From Lutimonas vermicola (lineage in GTDB: Bacteria; Bacteroidota; Bacteroidia; Flavobacteriales; Flavobacteriaceae), in contig NZ_JBCDNA010000002.1 of NCBI RefSeq assembly GCF_038433205.1, positions 248,001-312,000 on the forward strand: a DNA stretch of 64,000 bases, read 5' to 3'. The position numbers and the translations under genes are program-made. The stretch's first letter is position 1. Every line of letters begins with the position of its first letter. Shown in pieces: positions 17,108 to 25,671 of this stretch. The notes below the pieces were generated by a model. It saw only the letters and a program-made list of their open reading frames with translations. It searched no databases and was not told where the DNA came from.

Positions 17108-18349
17108 TTGGAATCATTACAAACCATAAAACAACGATTTGGAATCATTGGTAACAATAACCAGCTCAATGTTGCCCTTCAAAAGGCAATGCGTGTTGCA
17201 CCAACCGATATTTCAGTGCTTGTTACAGGAGAAAGTGGAGTGGGAAAAGAAGTTATACCCAAAATCATTCACAACCTCTCTCATAGAAAACACGCCAAAT
17301 ATATTGCTGTGAATTGCGGTGCCATTCCCGAAGGAACTATTGACAGCGAATTATTTGGGCATGAAAAAGGATCTTTTACAGGTGCTTCACAATCCAGAAA
17401 CGGTTATTTTGAAGTGGCCGATGGTGGAACAATTTTTTTGGATGAGGTAGGTGAACTGCCTTTAACGACTCAGGTAAGATTGTTAAGGGTTCTTGAAAAT
17501 GGGGAGTTTCTTAAAGTGGGATCGTCAAAAGTGCAAAAAACAGATGTAAGAATTGTGGCTGCAACAAATCAAGATATGTTTCAGGCCATTCAAAAAGGAA
17601 AATTCAGGGAGGATTTGTATTACAGACTAAGCACCGTCGAAATTCATTTACCCCCATTGAGAGACCGGAATGATGATATCCATCTTTTGTTTCGAAAATT
17701 TGCCTCGGATTTTGCCATGAAATACAATATGCCAACCATAAGACTTGACGATGATGCCGTTGAAGCTTTGGTGTCAAATCAATGGAAAGGAAATATCAGG
17801 CAATTGAGAAACCTCACTGAACAAATTTCTGTTCTTGAACAAAACCGCAATATAACAGGAGCTGTTTTACGTTCGTACCTGCCTGATTACAATCAAAATC
17901 TACCCGCAGTGGTTTCACAAAAAAAGTCTGAAGGTGATTTTGCCAATGAAAGAGAGATCCTGTACAAAATTCTTTTTGATATGAGGAATGACATTACCGA
18001 TCTGAAGAAACTGACCAGGGAACTGCTCAATGAAGAAGTTCCTAACAAACCTCAGAAAAAGACGCAGTTACTTATTGACAAGATCTATGGAAAAAACGAA
18101 GATCGTGATGATAACCATCCCCTTGAAATTATTTCCAAAGAAGAACAAGAGAAGTTTGAACCTAATCCTGAACTGGTATCCTTTGACGATGCCGAGACTG
18201 TAGAAGAAACTGTTTCACTGCAGGAAAAAGAAGTTGAAATGATCAAACAATCCCTTGAGAGAAATAAAGGAAAAAGGAAACTGGCAGCAAAGGAGTTAGG
18301 CATTTCAGAAAGAACACTGTACAGAAAAATAAACCAATATAATTTGTGA
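17108..18349 (+). CDS. Sigma-54-dependent transcriptional activator without receiver domain
   Basis: About 413 residues. The frame has no upstream ATG; the TTG at 17108 gives MESLQTIKQRFGIIGNN, which matches the usual N-terminus of this group, so it is preferred over the TTG at 17075. The AAA+ domain starts almost at once: Walker A GESGVGKE, the sigma-54 contact loop GSFTGA, Walker B GGTIFLDEVGELP and the R-finger region YYRLSTVEIHLPPLRDR. A long acidic linker follows, then a Fis-type helix-turn-helix at the C-terminus (RKLAAKELGISERTLYRKINQ). With no receiver, GAF or PAS domain, its activity must be controlled by level or by a partner. It works with RpoN; a sigma-54-type promoter match precedes groES further downstream. 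Confidence 0.92.
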   Translation: MESLQTIKQRFGIIGNNNQLNVALQKAMRVAPTDISVLVTGESGVGKEVIPKIIHNLSHRKHAKYIAVNCGAIPEGTIDSELFGHEKGSFTGASQSRNGYFEVADGGTIFLDEVGELPLTTQVRLLRVLENGEFLKVGSSKVQKTDVRIVAATNQDMFQAIQKGKFREDLYYRLSTVEIHLPPLRDRNDDIHLLFRKFASDFAMKYNMPTIRLDDDAVEALVSNQWKGNIRQLRNLTEQISVLEQNRNITGAVLRSYLPDYNQNLPAVVSQKKSEGDFANEREILYKILFDMRNDITDLKKLTRELLNEEVPNKPQKKTQLLIDKIYGKNEDRDDNHPLEIISKEEQEKFEPNPELVSFDDAETVEETVSLQEKEVEMIKQSLERNKGKRKLAAKELGISERTLYRKINQYNL

Positions 18350-18454
18350 TTTCGATCCTTTAATTGTTTATTTGTTCAAAGTAAGCTGTTCTAGAAATTC
18401 TGTGATTTCTTATTAAGTTTCTACCGAACCTTTGCTATATACATTTAATTACTA

Positions 18455-18958
18455 ATGAAGAACATTTTATTTGGTTTGGCTTGTCTTATCCTCCTTCTGC
18501 CTATTGGATGCGGAGTGTACTCTTTTACCGGAGGAAGCACAGGGGATGCGAAGACTATACAGATAGATTATTTTCCAAATACCGCCATCCTGGTTGAGCC
18601 TACTTTGAGCCAGAGTTTTACCCTGGCACTGCAGGATCTGTTTTTGAGGCAAACCAACCTGAAATTGACTGATTCAGGAGGAGATTTGCATTTTGAAGGT
18701 GAAATCACCCAGTACAGGATTATGCCTATTGCAGCAACAGCCGAACAGACTGCGGCTCAGAATAGATTGACCATTGGGGTTAGGGTAAGGTTTTACAACC
18801 GTCTTAATGAGGAGGATGATTTTGAACAGACCTTTTCTTTCTACAGTGATTATGACGGAAACCTGCAGTTGACCGGATCGGTTCTTGAATCTGCCTATGA
18901 AGAAATCTTCGAAAGAATTACACAAGATATTTTTAACGCAGCTGTTGCCAAATGGTAG
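18455..18958 (+). CDS. lptE: LptE-like LPS-assembly lipoprotein
   Basis: A 167-residue lipoprotein (lipobox PIGC, Cys19) followed by GVYSFTGGS and AKTIQIDYFPNTA, the pattern of Bacteroidetes LptE proteins. A repeated beta/alpha core with LSQSFTLALQDLFLRQTNLKL follows. LptE plugs the LptD barrel that inserts lipopolysaccharide into the outer membrane. Its stop is 3 bases before the next gene, so the two are translated from one message. Length is as expected. Confidence 0.85.
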   Translation: MKNILFGLACLILLLPIGCGVYSFTGGSTGDAKTIQIDYFPNTAILVEPTLSQSFTLALQDLFLRQTNLKLTDSGGDLHFEGEITQYRIMPIAATAEQTAAQNRLTIGVRVRFYNRLNEEDDFEQTFSFYSDYDGNLQLTGSVLESAYEEIFERITQDIFNAAVAKW

Positions 18959-18961
18959 TAT

Positions 18962-19747
18962 ATGAATCTGATTGAATTCAATAAAATATTGTCACAACCC
19001 AGCCAGATTAAAAAAGGGCAAATTCAAGGTCTCTCTGAACTTATAAAGGAGTATCCTTACTTTCAGGTGATCCATTATCTTCATCTGAACGGACTAAAGA
19101 ATCAGCACAGCTTCAAGTACAACGATTATTTAAAAAAAACAGCTGCCTACACAACTGACCGGACAGTTCTTTTTGATAATATCACTTCAGGCGATCTCGA
19201 CATCCATCCGGCTCCCGCGGATTTAATTGAAGAGGAATCAGTACCTGTGGAAAAGACGGAGACTGCTCCGGTTATTAAAGAAAAGTCTGAAATAACAGCA
19301 GCATCATCTCCCGAAAAAACACTCGGCATTGGAGAGCCTTTGCAATTTAAACGCGATGAAACCCACTCTTTCAGGGAATGGCTGCAATTGAGCAGTTTTA
19401 CTCCTATTCAAAGGAACGAAAGATCAGACAGCGATATAACCCCCGGAGAAACGGCTAAGAGGCAAAAGGAGCAAAAAGGTGATACAAACATGGATCTGAT
19501 CGATCAGTTTATCGCAGCAAGCCCAAAGATAAATCCTTCATTATATGACAATTATAATGATATCGCCATGAATAGTGTACAAGAAAATGAGAGCCTGATG
19601 ACAGAGACTTTGGCCCATGTTTATGTGGAACAAAAAAAGTACAAAAAAGCGATTACAGCTTTTACAATTTTAAGTTTGAAATATCCGGAAAAAAGTAGTT
19701 TCTTTGCACACCAAATTGAAGCAATAAAAAAATTACAAGCAAAATAA
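18962..19747 (+). CDS. Conserved protein of unknown function between lptE and secG
   Basis: A 261-residue cytosolic protein without signal or membrane segment. The N-terminal 75 residues are a compact helical unit (LIKEYPYFQVIHYLHLNGLKN). The middle, about residues 85-165, is low-complexity and rich in Glu, Pro, Ser and Thr. The C-terminal 70 residues (LMTETLAHVYVEQKKYKKAITAF) resemble a single tetratricopeptide repeat. I do not recognise a named family. The tight spacing to lptE (3 bases) and secG (8 bases) shows it is part of an operon concerned with envelope biogenesis or export. A scaffold or adaptor role is only a guess. Confidence 0.75.
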   Translation: MNLIEFNKILSQPSQIKKGQIQGLSELIKEYPYFQVIHYLHLNGLKNQHSFKYNDYLKKTAAYTTDRTVLFDNITSGDLDIHPAPADLIEEESVPVEKTETAPVIKEKSEITAASSPEKTLGIGEPLQFKRDETHSFREWLQLSSFTPIQRNERSDSDITPGETAKRQKEQKGDTNMDLIDQFIAASPKINPSLYDNYNDIAMNSVQENESLMTETLAHVYVEQKKYKKAITAFTILSLKYPEKSSFFAHQIEAIKKLQAK

Positions 19748-19755
19748 TTTAGATT

Positions 19756-20097
19756 ATGTCGTACTTTCTATTTTTAATATTGATTATTATCGTTTCAGTA
19801 TTACTTATACTGGTAATCATGGTTCAAAACCCAAAAGGAGGCGGACTATCTTCTTCTTTCGGAGGCGGGGGCTCTCAGAGCCTTGGTGGGGTTCAAAATA
19901 CAACGAACTTTCTTGATAAAAGCACATGGGCTTTAGCCATTGCCTTATTCGCATTGATACTTTTGTCTAATTTTGCTATTCCAAGAGCAAATTCAGTTGA
20001 CTTAAGGTCTGAGACGGAAGGGATCATCAACAATCGGGAAGTGTTGGACACTCCTCCAACTTTAGATACTGACAAATTGATAGACAGCAGCAACTGA
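19756..20097 (+). CDS. secG: SecG, preprotein translocase subunit
   Basis: A 113-residue protein with two transmembrane helices (about residues 2-22 and 55-74). Between them is the conserved SecG loop VIMVQNPKGGGLSSSFGGGGSQSLGG. The C-terminal tail is polar, longer than in E. coli but common in this phylum. SecG assists SecYEG-mediated export. The gene is the last of the miaB-to-secG run and is followed by a strong terminator. Confidence 0.95.
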   Translation: MSYFLFLILIIIVSVLLILVIMVQNPKGGGLSSSFGGGGSQSLGGVQNTTNFLDKSTWALAIALFALILLSNFAIPRANSVDLRSETEGIINNREVLDTPPTLDTDKLIDSSN

Positions 20098-20116
20098 GCA
20101 CGATAAAAACAAACAA

Positions 20117-20152
20117 AAATGCCAACGTAATGACACGTTGGCATTTTTTTTT
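20117..20152 (+). terminator. Terminator after secG
   Basis: A 12-bp perfect stem (AAATGCCAACGT at 20117-20128 with ACGTTGGCATTT at 20135-20146) followed by a T-run. It separates the secG transcript from groES. Confidence 0.92.
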
Positions 20153-20175
20153 CTCATTTGTCAGTTTTTTCACAA

Positions 20176-20191
20176 TGGCAGTGTTTTTGCA
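20176..20191 (+). promoter_or_regulatory. Sigma-54-type -24/-12 promoter candidate for groES-groEL
   Basis: TGGCAGTGTTTTTGCA matches the sigma-54 consensus TGGCAC-N5-TTGCA at all but one of the conserved positions. The GG and GC dinucleotides are exactly 10 bases apart. It lies about 40 bases before the groES ATG. No exact TAnnTTTG is present (nearest is CAACTTTG at 20190-20197), and no CIRCE inverted repeat is seen. Which of the two imperfect readings is used cannot be told from sequence. Confidence 0.45.
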
Positions 20192-20229
20192 ACTTTGAAG
20201 AAAATATTAATAACCTAAAAATATATATA

Positions 20230-20508
20230 ATGAGTAAATTAACAATTAAGCCTCTAGCAGATAGAGTTCTTGTTGAGCCTTTAGCGGCAGAAACCAAAAC
20301 AGCATCTGGAATTTATATCCCTGATTCGGCAAAAGAAAAACCACAACAAGGTAAAATTGTTGCAGTCGGTAACGGAACCAAAGATGAACCAATGACTGTT
20401 AAAATTGGTGATACCGTGCTGTATGGCAAATTTGCGGGTACCGAATTAAAACTGGATGGAAATGACTATCTAATCATGAGGGAGAGCGACATCTTCGCAA
20501 TTCTATAA
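20230..20508 (+). CDS. groES: GroES co-chaperonin
   Basis: A 92-residue protein. The ATG at 20230 gives MSKLTIKPLADRVLVEP; the frame is open further upstream but that extension runs into the promoter. It has the mobile loop (ETKTASGIYIPDSAKEKPQQG) and the C-terminal YLIMRESDIFAIL. It caps GroEL during ATP-driven folding. groEL follows 35 bases later in the same transcript. Confidence 0.97.
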   Translation: MSKLTIKPLADRVLVEPLAAETKTASGIYIPDSAKEKPQQGKIVAVGNGTKDEPMTVKIGDTVLYGKFAGTELKLDGNDYLIMRESDIFAIL

Positions 20509-20543
20509 TTCTAATTACAACCAAAAACTTAAAATAAAATAAA

Positions 20544-22181
20544 ATGGCAAAAAATATAATTTTTGATATAGACTCGCGCGAAGGATTGAAGCGTGGTGTC
20601 GATGCATTGGCAAATGCAGTAAAAGTAACCTTAGGACCGAAAGGACGAAATGTAGTGATCGGAAAAGCCTTTGGAGGACCTCAAATCACAAAAGATGGTG
20701 TTACGGTTGCAAAGGAAATCGAATTGGAAGATGCCCATGAAAATATGGGTGCTCAAATGGTTAAGGAGGTTGCTTCAAAAACCAACGATCTTGCCGGTGA
20801 CGGAACAACAACTGCGACAGTTTTAGCGCAGGCTATCGTCAAGGAAGGTTTAAAGAACGTAGCTGCTGGTGCAAATCCACTTGACCTTAAACACGGCATT
20901 GACAAGGCTGTAACAGTCATTATTGAGGATCTTCACAAGCAATCTCAACTTGTAGGCAATAAGCTTGACAAGATCAAACAAGTTGCATCAATCTCTGCCA
21001 ATAACGACGAATCAATAGGAGAATTGATCGCTGAAGCATTTGACAAAGTTGGTAAAGAAGGTGTGATTACTGTTGAAGAAGCTAAAGGTACAGAAACACA
21101 TGTTGACATAGTTGAAGGAATGCAGTTCGACAGAGGATATTTGTCTCCTTATTTCGTAACTGATTCAGAAAAAATGATTGCTGACCTGGAATCTCCTTAT
21201 ATTCTTTTATATGATAAAAAGATCTCAACAATGAAAGATCTCTTGCCGGTACTTGAACCAGTGGCTCAGTCTGGAAAACCCTTATTGATCATTGCTGAAG
21301 ATATCGACGGAGAAGCTCTTGCTACTTTAGTCGTGAACAAATTAAGAGGTTCTCTTAAAATCGCAGCAGTAAAAGCTCCTGGATTCGGAGATAGAAGAAA
21401 GGCAATGCTTGAGGATATAGCGATTTTAACGGGAGGTACTGTAGTCGCTGAAGAAAGAGGTTTTACCCTCGAAAATGCTACAATTGACATGTTGGGTACT
21501 GCAGAAAGAGTTAGCATTGATAAAGACAATACCACAGTTGTAAACGGTTTTGGAGATACAGATGCCATAAAGGCCAGGGTAAACCAGATCAAATCTCAAA
21601 TAGAGACAACGACTTCTGATTACGATAAAGAAAAACTTCAGGAACGTTTGGCAAAATTAGCCGGAGGTGTAGCTGTACTGTATGTCGGTGCTGCGAGTGA
21701 GGTTGAAATGAAAGAGAAAAAAGACCGTGTTGATGATGCCTTACATGCCACTAGAGCAGCTGTAGAGGAAGGAATTATCGCAGGTGGAGGGGTTGCTTTG
21801 GTAAGAGCAAAACAAAAGCTGGTTAATTTAAAAACAGAGAATCAGGACGAAGCAACAGGCGTTAAGATCGTAGCCAGAGCTATTGAGGAACCATTACGTC
21901 AAATTGCTGAAAATGCAGGTAATGAAGGATCTGTAATCGTCTCTAAAGTGTTGGAAGGAAAAGGAGACTTTGGTTTTAACGCGAAAACAGAAGAGTTCGT
22001 GAACATGCATAAGGCAGGAATTATTGATCCTACAAAAGTAACTCGTATTGCTTTGGAAAATGCGGCTTCAGTTGCGGGAATGATCCTGACCACTGAGTGT
22101 GCCCTTGTAGACATCAAGGAAGATGCTCCTGCAGGAGGTGGTATGCCTCCAATGGGAGGTGGCATGCCAGGCATGATGTAA
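20544..22181 (+). CDS. groEL: GroEL chaperonin
   Basis: A 545-residue chaperonin with intact hallmarks: KVTLGPKGRNVVIGK, the ATP site AGDGTTTATVLAQ near residue 86, the apical domain region KAPGFGDRRKAMLEDIA, and the Gly/Met-rich tail (GGGMPPMGGGMPGMM). Length is standard. It forms the double-ring folding chamber with GroES. The gene is followed by a hairpin terminator. Confidence 0.98.
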   Translation: MAKNIIFDIDSREGLKRGVDALANAVKVTLGPKGRNVVIGKAFGGPQITKDGVTVAKEIELEDAHENMGAQMVKEVASKTNDLAGDGTTTATVLAQAIVKEGLKNVAAGANPLDLKHGIDKAVTVIIEDLHKQSQLVGNKLDKIKQVASISANNDESIGELIAEAFDKVGKEGVITVEEAKGTETHVDIVEGMQFDRGYLSPYFVTDSEKMIADLESPYILLYDKKISTMKDLLPVLEPVAQSGKPLLIIAEDIDGEALATLVVNKLRGSLKIAAVKAPGFGDRRKAMLEDIAILTGGTVVAEERGFTLENATIDMLGTAERVSIDKDNTTVVNGFGDTDAIKARVNQIKSQIETTTSDYDKEKLQERLAKLAGGVAVLYVGAASEVEMKEKKDRVDDALHATRAAVEEGIIAGGGVALVRAKQKLVNLKTENQDEATGVKIVARAIEEPLRQIAENAGNEGSVIVSKVLEGKGDFGFNAKTEEFVNMHKAGIIDPTKVTRIALENAASVAGMILTTECALVDIKEDAPAGGGMPPMGGGMPGMM

Positions 22182-22233
22182 TCAAATGACATTATGATTG
22201 AATGATACAATAAGATTGTATTGTTAATACCTT

Positions 22234-22272
22234 AAAAACACCTGTTCATTACTTTGAGCAGGTGTTTTTTTA
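22234..22272 (+). terminator. Bidirectional terminator between groEL and the redoxin gene
   Basis: AAAACACCTG (22235-22244) pairs with CAGGTGTTTT (22259-22268), with T-rich sequence on both outer sides. It ends groEL on the plus strand, and the minus-strand redoxin gene whose stop lies inside the hairpin flank. Confidence 0.88.
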
Positions 22273-22854
22273 TAAAGACTTTAAAATTGCGTCGAGATCC
22301 GATCGATTCTTATAATCCGGATCGTAATGTACATAAGATATTTTACCCGATTGATCGATCAAATAAGTAGCCGGAACCGGTAATACATTATTGTCATCCT
22401 CATTGTATTCATTAATCCTCTGAGTAATCTTATCGTAATATTTGGGAACAGATAATTCATTAACGGTAAAAGCTACTTTATAAGCAGTCATAATCTTATT
22501 CCCAGGGTCATGAATTATAGAAAATCCATTATTATATTTATTTCCTGTCTCTTGGGTTTTTTCAACTTTTTCAGGAGTAACAACGAGTACAAAAACACCT
22601 TTGTCTTGAAATTCCTGTAAATGTACTGCCAAGGAGCTCAAGTGTTTTTTACAATAAGTGCACCAATTTCCTCTGTAGAAAATGAGTAAAATCTGATTGT
22701 CCTTTAAAATTTCCCTAGAATCGATCAATTTTCCATTTTGGTCCTTGCCCATGATGGAAGGTGCTGTTTCACCTAACATTAAATGATCATCATCAATTTG
22801 CGCCGCTAAAAGAGCACTCACAAACAGGCCTATAAAAGTTAAAAGTATTTTCAT
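22270..22854 (-). CDS. Secreted peroxiredoxin-like / thiol-disulfide protein
   Basis: A 194-residue protein with a Sec signal peptide (cleavage near LLAAQ). An AhpC/TSA-type thioredoxin fold follows: LMLGETAPSIMGKDQNGK, then ILLIFYRGNWCTYCKKHLSSL with a CxxC-like pair (CTYC near residue 72), and the cis-Pro region VPATYLIDQSGKI. Members reduce peroxides or periplasmic disulfides. The CxxC pair with a leading W resembles ResA-like redoxins, whereas the RGNWC phrase is peroxiredoxin-like, so the exact reaction is open. It stands alone, convergent with groEL. Confidence 0.8.
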   Translation of the reverse strand: MKILLTFIGLFVSALLAAQIDDDHLMLGETAPSIMGKDQNGKLIDSREILKDNQILLIFYRGNWCTYCKKHLSSLAVHLQEFQDKGVFVLVVTPEKVEKTQETGNKYNNGFSIIHDPGNKIMTAYKVAFTVNELSVPKYYDKITQRINEYNEDDNNVLPVPATYLIDQSGKISYVHYDPDYKNRSDLDAILKSL

Positions 22855-22893
22855 CTCCTTGTTTTGAAGTTTAGACGAAGGATAATATTCAAA

Positions 22894-23217
22894 TTACATC
22901 CGGTCCTTTGTTCCGTCTAAAGATATTCTGCCCAATACGATGTCAAAAAACATTCTAAAGTCGGAGACGAGACTCCAAAAGGGATATGTAAAAGTAGCAG
23001 GCTTATTCTTCTCAAAATAATAATGACCCACCCAGGCAAATCCATACCCCATAAGCGGTACAAAATACCACAAAACTGACAGCTTAAGGTAGAGGGCCAG
23101 AAATATCAGCACAAACACCAGAAAAGTTCCAATAAAGTGAAGACTTCGGCAGGTTTTATTCTGGTGTTCAGTGAGGTAAAAACGGTAGAATTCACTGTAG
23201 GATTTAATTTCTTTCAT
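22894..23217 (-). CDS. Mpo1-like (DUF962) membrane protein
   Basis: A 107-residue protein of the DUF962/Mpo1 family. The ATG at 23217 gives MKEIKSYSEFYRFYL; the frame extends upstream but that part is AT-rich and atypical. Conserved features are EHQNKTCRSLHFIGT, two closely spaced membrane segments (about residues 31-65), and VGHYYFEKNKPATF. The two histidine-containing motifs are those proposed to bind iron in yeast Mpo1, a dioxygenase in 2-hydroxy fatty acid alpha-oxidation. Whether the bacterial protein does the same is inference. No operon partners. Confidence 0.82.
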   Translation of the reverse strand: MKEIKSYSEFYRFYLTEHQNKTCRSLHFIGTFLVFVLIFLALYLKLSVLWYFVPLMGYGFAWVGHYYFEKNKPATFTYPFWSLVSDFRMFFDIVLGRISLDGTKDRM

Positions 23218-23379
23218 ATATAAATTGATTAAAATCAATTGATAGAGTAGAAAAATACAAAAATAAAAAGTGCAAAACAAAGCACAAAAGAACAATTATT
23301 CCATTGCAAAAAATAAATTCTATTGCTTTATCTAATGATCAGCATACAGGTCATCATAGTTTATAGCCGTTGAAATCGA

Positions 23380-24471
23380 TTAATTCTCTTTTAATTCTTT
23401 TCTGATTTCTTTTGCCTTTGCCGTAGCTTCAACATTTCTTTCTATGGTATGTCCGGGCCTGCTCCATTTTTTAACCTCTTCGGCTTCCACAAGAGATTTT
23501 CTGATCTTGAATTTACCTGTATCATCCTTCTGTTTTTCAGTGGGGGTTAAACCCAGGTCTTCAAACATCTGAGCGTCTTTATCTTCTCCGGGATTGGGAG
23601 TGGTCAATAATTTCTCTCCCGCAAAAATAGACGAAGCTCCTGCCATAAAACACAAGGCCTGAGCCTCTGTACTCATTTGGGTTCTTCCCGCCGATAACCT
23701 TACGGTTGTCTTAGGCATTACGATTCTGGTGGTAGCGATCATTCTGACCACATCCCAGACCGGTACGATATTTTGTTCTTCAAGAGGTGTTCCTTCAACC
23801 GGAACAAGGGCATTGATCGGCACTGATTCCGGCTGCGGATCCAGCATCGAAAGACTCAATAACATTCCAGCTCTATCCTCAATTTTTTCACCCATTCCAA
23901 TGATACCACCCGAACAAACTTTTAAGGCACTTTTTCTAACATTATCCAATGTTTCCAAACGATCTTCATAACCTCTGGTTGAAATCACCTCTTTGTAATA
24001 CTCCTCTGAAGTATCTAAGTTATGGTTGTAATAATGTAAACCTGCCTCTGCCAAACGAGTTGCCTGACTTTGGGTAACCATTCCAAGTGTACAGCATACT
24101 TCCATATTCAATTCGCTAATACCACTGACCATTTTTAAAACACTCTCAAAATCTTCCCCTTCTTTAACATTTCTCCAGGCCGCTCCCATGCAAACACGCG
24201 AAGACCCATTCTCTTTAGCGCGCTTGGCCAAATTGATAACAGTTTCATAAGGCAGTAAATCATTCTTGTCAATCTGGGTATGGTACCTGGCTGCCTGTGG
24301 ACAATAGCCACAGTCTTCTGGGCAACCTCCTGTTTTAATTGAGATCAATGTACTTACCTGAATCTTTGACGGATCGTGAAATTCCCTATGCACACGGGCA
24401 GCCTCATATACCAGCTCCATCAGTGGTTTATTATATATATCAATGATCTCTTGTTTGGAATATCTGCTCAT
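23380..24471 (-). CDS. bioB: Biotin synthase BioB
   Basis: A 363-residue radical-SAM enzyme. The GGCPEDCGYCPQ motif supplies the CxxxCxxC cluster ligands (Cys50, 54, 57), and later CTLGMVTQSQ, YYNHNLDTSEEYY and LSAGRTQM are BioB-specific. It inserts sulfur into dethiobiotin, the last step of biotin synthesis. The ATG at 24471 is preferred to one 7 codons upstream because MSRYSKQEI is closer to the usual N-terminus; both are possible. It is the last gene of the biotin operon, 41 bases after the ketosynthase gene. Confidence 0.95.
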   Translation of the reverse strand: MSRYSKQEIIDIYNKPLMELVYEAARVHREFHDPSKIQVSTLISIKTGGCPEDCGYCPQAARYHTQIDKNDLLPYETVINLAKRAKENGSSRVCMGAAWRNVKEGEDFESVLKMVSGISELNMEVCCTLGMVTQSQATRLAEAGLHYYNHNLDTSEEYYKEVISTRGYEDRLETLDNVRKSALKVCSGGIIGMGEKIEDRAGMLLSLSMLDPQPESVPINALVPVEGTPLEEQNIVPVWDVVRMIATTRIVMPKTTVRLSAGRTQMSTEAQALCFMAGASSIFAGEKLLTTPNPGEDKDAQMFEDLGLTPTEKQKDDTGKFKIRKSLVEAEEVKKWSRPGHTIERNVEATAKAKEIRKELKEN

Positions 24472-24512
24472 GTGGAAAATTTTAAACGTCAAAAATAAGG
24501 AAACCTTATGTA

Positions 24513-25670
24513 TTAATCTAAAGAAAGTAAAATACTAACGGCATTTCCTCCAAAACCAACGGCATTGATCATGACCTTCCTGATCTGTTCAGGTGTTTTT
24601 GAAAAACTGCCAAATGGCACTTCAATAAATTCCTGATGCCGCATCATCAGTATCGCCAATTCAAGACTCATTCCACCGGAAGCACCAAGAGAATGACCTA
24701 TAATCCATTTATTTGAAGTCAGGGCCGGATAATCATCACCGAACACTTTTTTAATGGCATTAAACTCAGAACCATCACCTTTTATGGTCCCGGGAGCATG
24801 CATCACTATGGCATCCACTTCCCTTGCCTCCATCCCGTTTAAGGCCATTTTCATGGAGCGCTGGAAACAATCTGCATTTGTTGAAATTGAAATATTGTGT
24901 TTAAGGGGTTCGGTGGCATAACCAATTCCCCGAATGACGCCAAGAGCCGATTTTTGAACACCTCCTTCAAGACAAAATACAGAAGCTGCTTCTCCCAGAA
25001 CCATCGAATTGACTTTTTTATCCATATCCAGGCTCCTGCAGGGAAATTCATTTTTATCCCTGGCATAGATCTTCAGGGCTTTCATTTGAGCAAGGGTAAA
25101 AGCCGTATTGGAGGCTTCGCTCCCACCTGCCAAAAAACGATCACTCATGCCACTGTTGATCCATGCAATCCCATTTAAAACACCATGCAAAGCTGTTGAA
25201 CAGGCTATCGAGTGACTTATAACCGGCCCCAGGGTATGCAAATCATGCCCCACCCAAGAAGAAATATTACCCAGGGTTGTGGTCGGGGAGCTTAAGGTGT
25301 TTACAAGGCCCTTTTCATTTTTACTGAATTCATCAAAATACTTTTCAAACAACCGGGTAGCACCTCGCGAAGAACCTATATTCACACCAAATTCCTTATC
25401 ATTCCAATGTGCTTTTTTATATGCCATTCTTGAACAATAGATCGCCATTAAAACTGAAGGATCAAGATCTTTATAATTCTTGATACTCCTGAGTTCCTGT
25501 ATACGATCCTTATGTATATCGCTTATTTCACTTACTAAAGCATGAAATTTTTTAAAATCTTTTTCTTGAATTAAAGATCTGCCTCCTTTATAGTTTCCCC
25601 AAATTTCATCCTCTGAGGCCCCGAGTGCCGATACTGATGCCATGGAAATAATGGATATCTCGTTTTTCAT
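24513..25670 (-). CDS. Beta-ketoacyl-ACP synthase-like protein in the biotin operon
   Basis: A 385-residue condensing enzyme with a full KAS I/II triad: Cys157 in SIACSTALHG, His291 in MHAPGTIKGDGSE and His326 in IGHSLGASGG. It sits between bioA and bioB, with its start 1-2 bases after the bioA stop. Position suggests it builds the pimeloyl chain or a dedicated acyl intermediate for BioF. The C-H-H triad makes it different from BioZ, a KAS III-type (C-H-N) enzyme. No bioC or bioH is in this cluster. The specific reaction is an inference; it could also be an ordinary fatty-acid enzyme recruited to the operon. Confidence 0.85.
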   Translation of the reverse strand: MKNEISIISMASVSALGASEDEIWGNYKGGRSLIQEKDFKKFHALVSEISDIHKDRIQELRSIKNYKDLDPSVLMAIYCSRMAYKKAHWNDKEFGVNIGSSRGATRLFEKYFDEFSKNEKGLVNTLSSPTTTLGNISSWVGHDLHTLGPVISHSIACSTALHGVLNGIAWINSGMSDRFLAGGSEASNTAFTLAQMKALKIYARDKNEFPCRSLDMDKKVNSMVLGEAASVFCLEGGVQKSALGVIRGIGYATEPLKHNISISTNADCFQRSMKMALNGMEAREVDAIVMHAPGTIKGDGSEFNAIKKVFGDDYPALTSNKWIIGHSLGASGGMSLELAILMMRHQEFIEVPFGSFSKTPEQIRKVMINAVGFGGNAVSILLSLD

Positions 25671-25671
25671 G

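Noticed and set aside
20098..20230. CIRCE (HrcA) operator before groES
   Set aside because: No TTAGCACTC inverted repeat is present.
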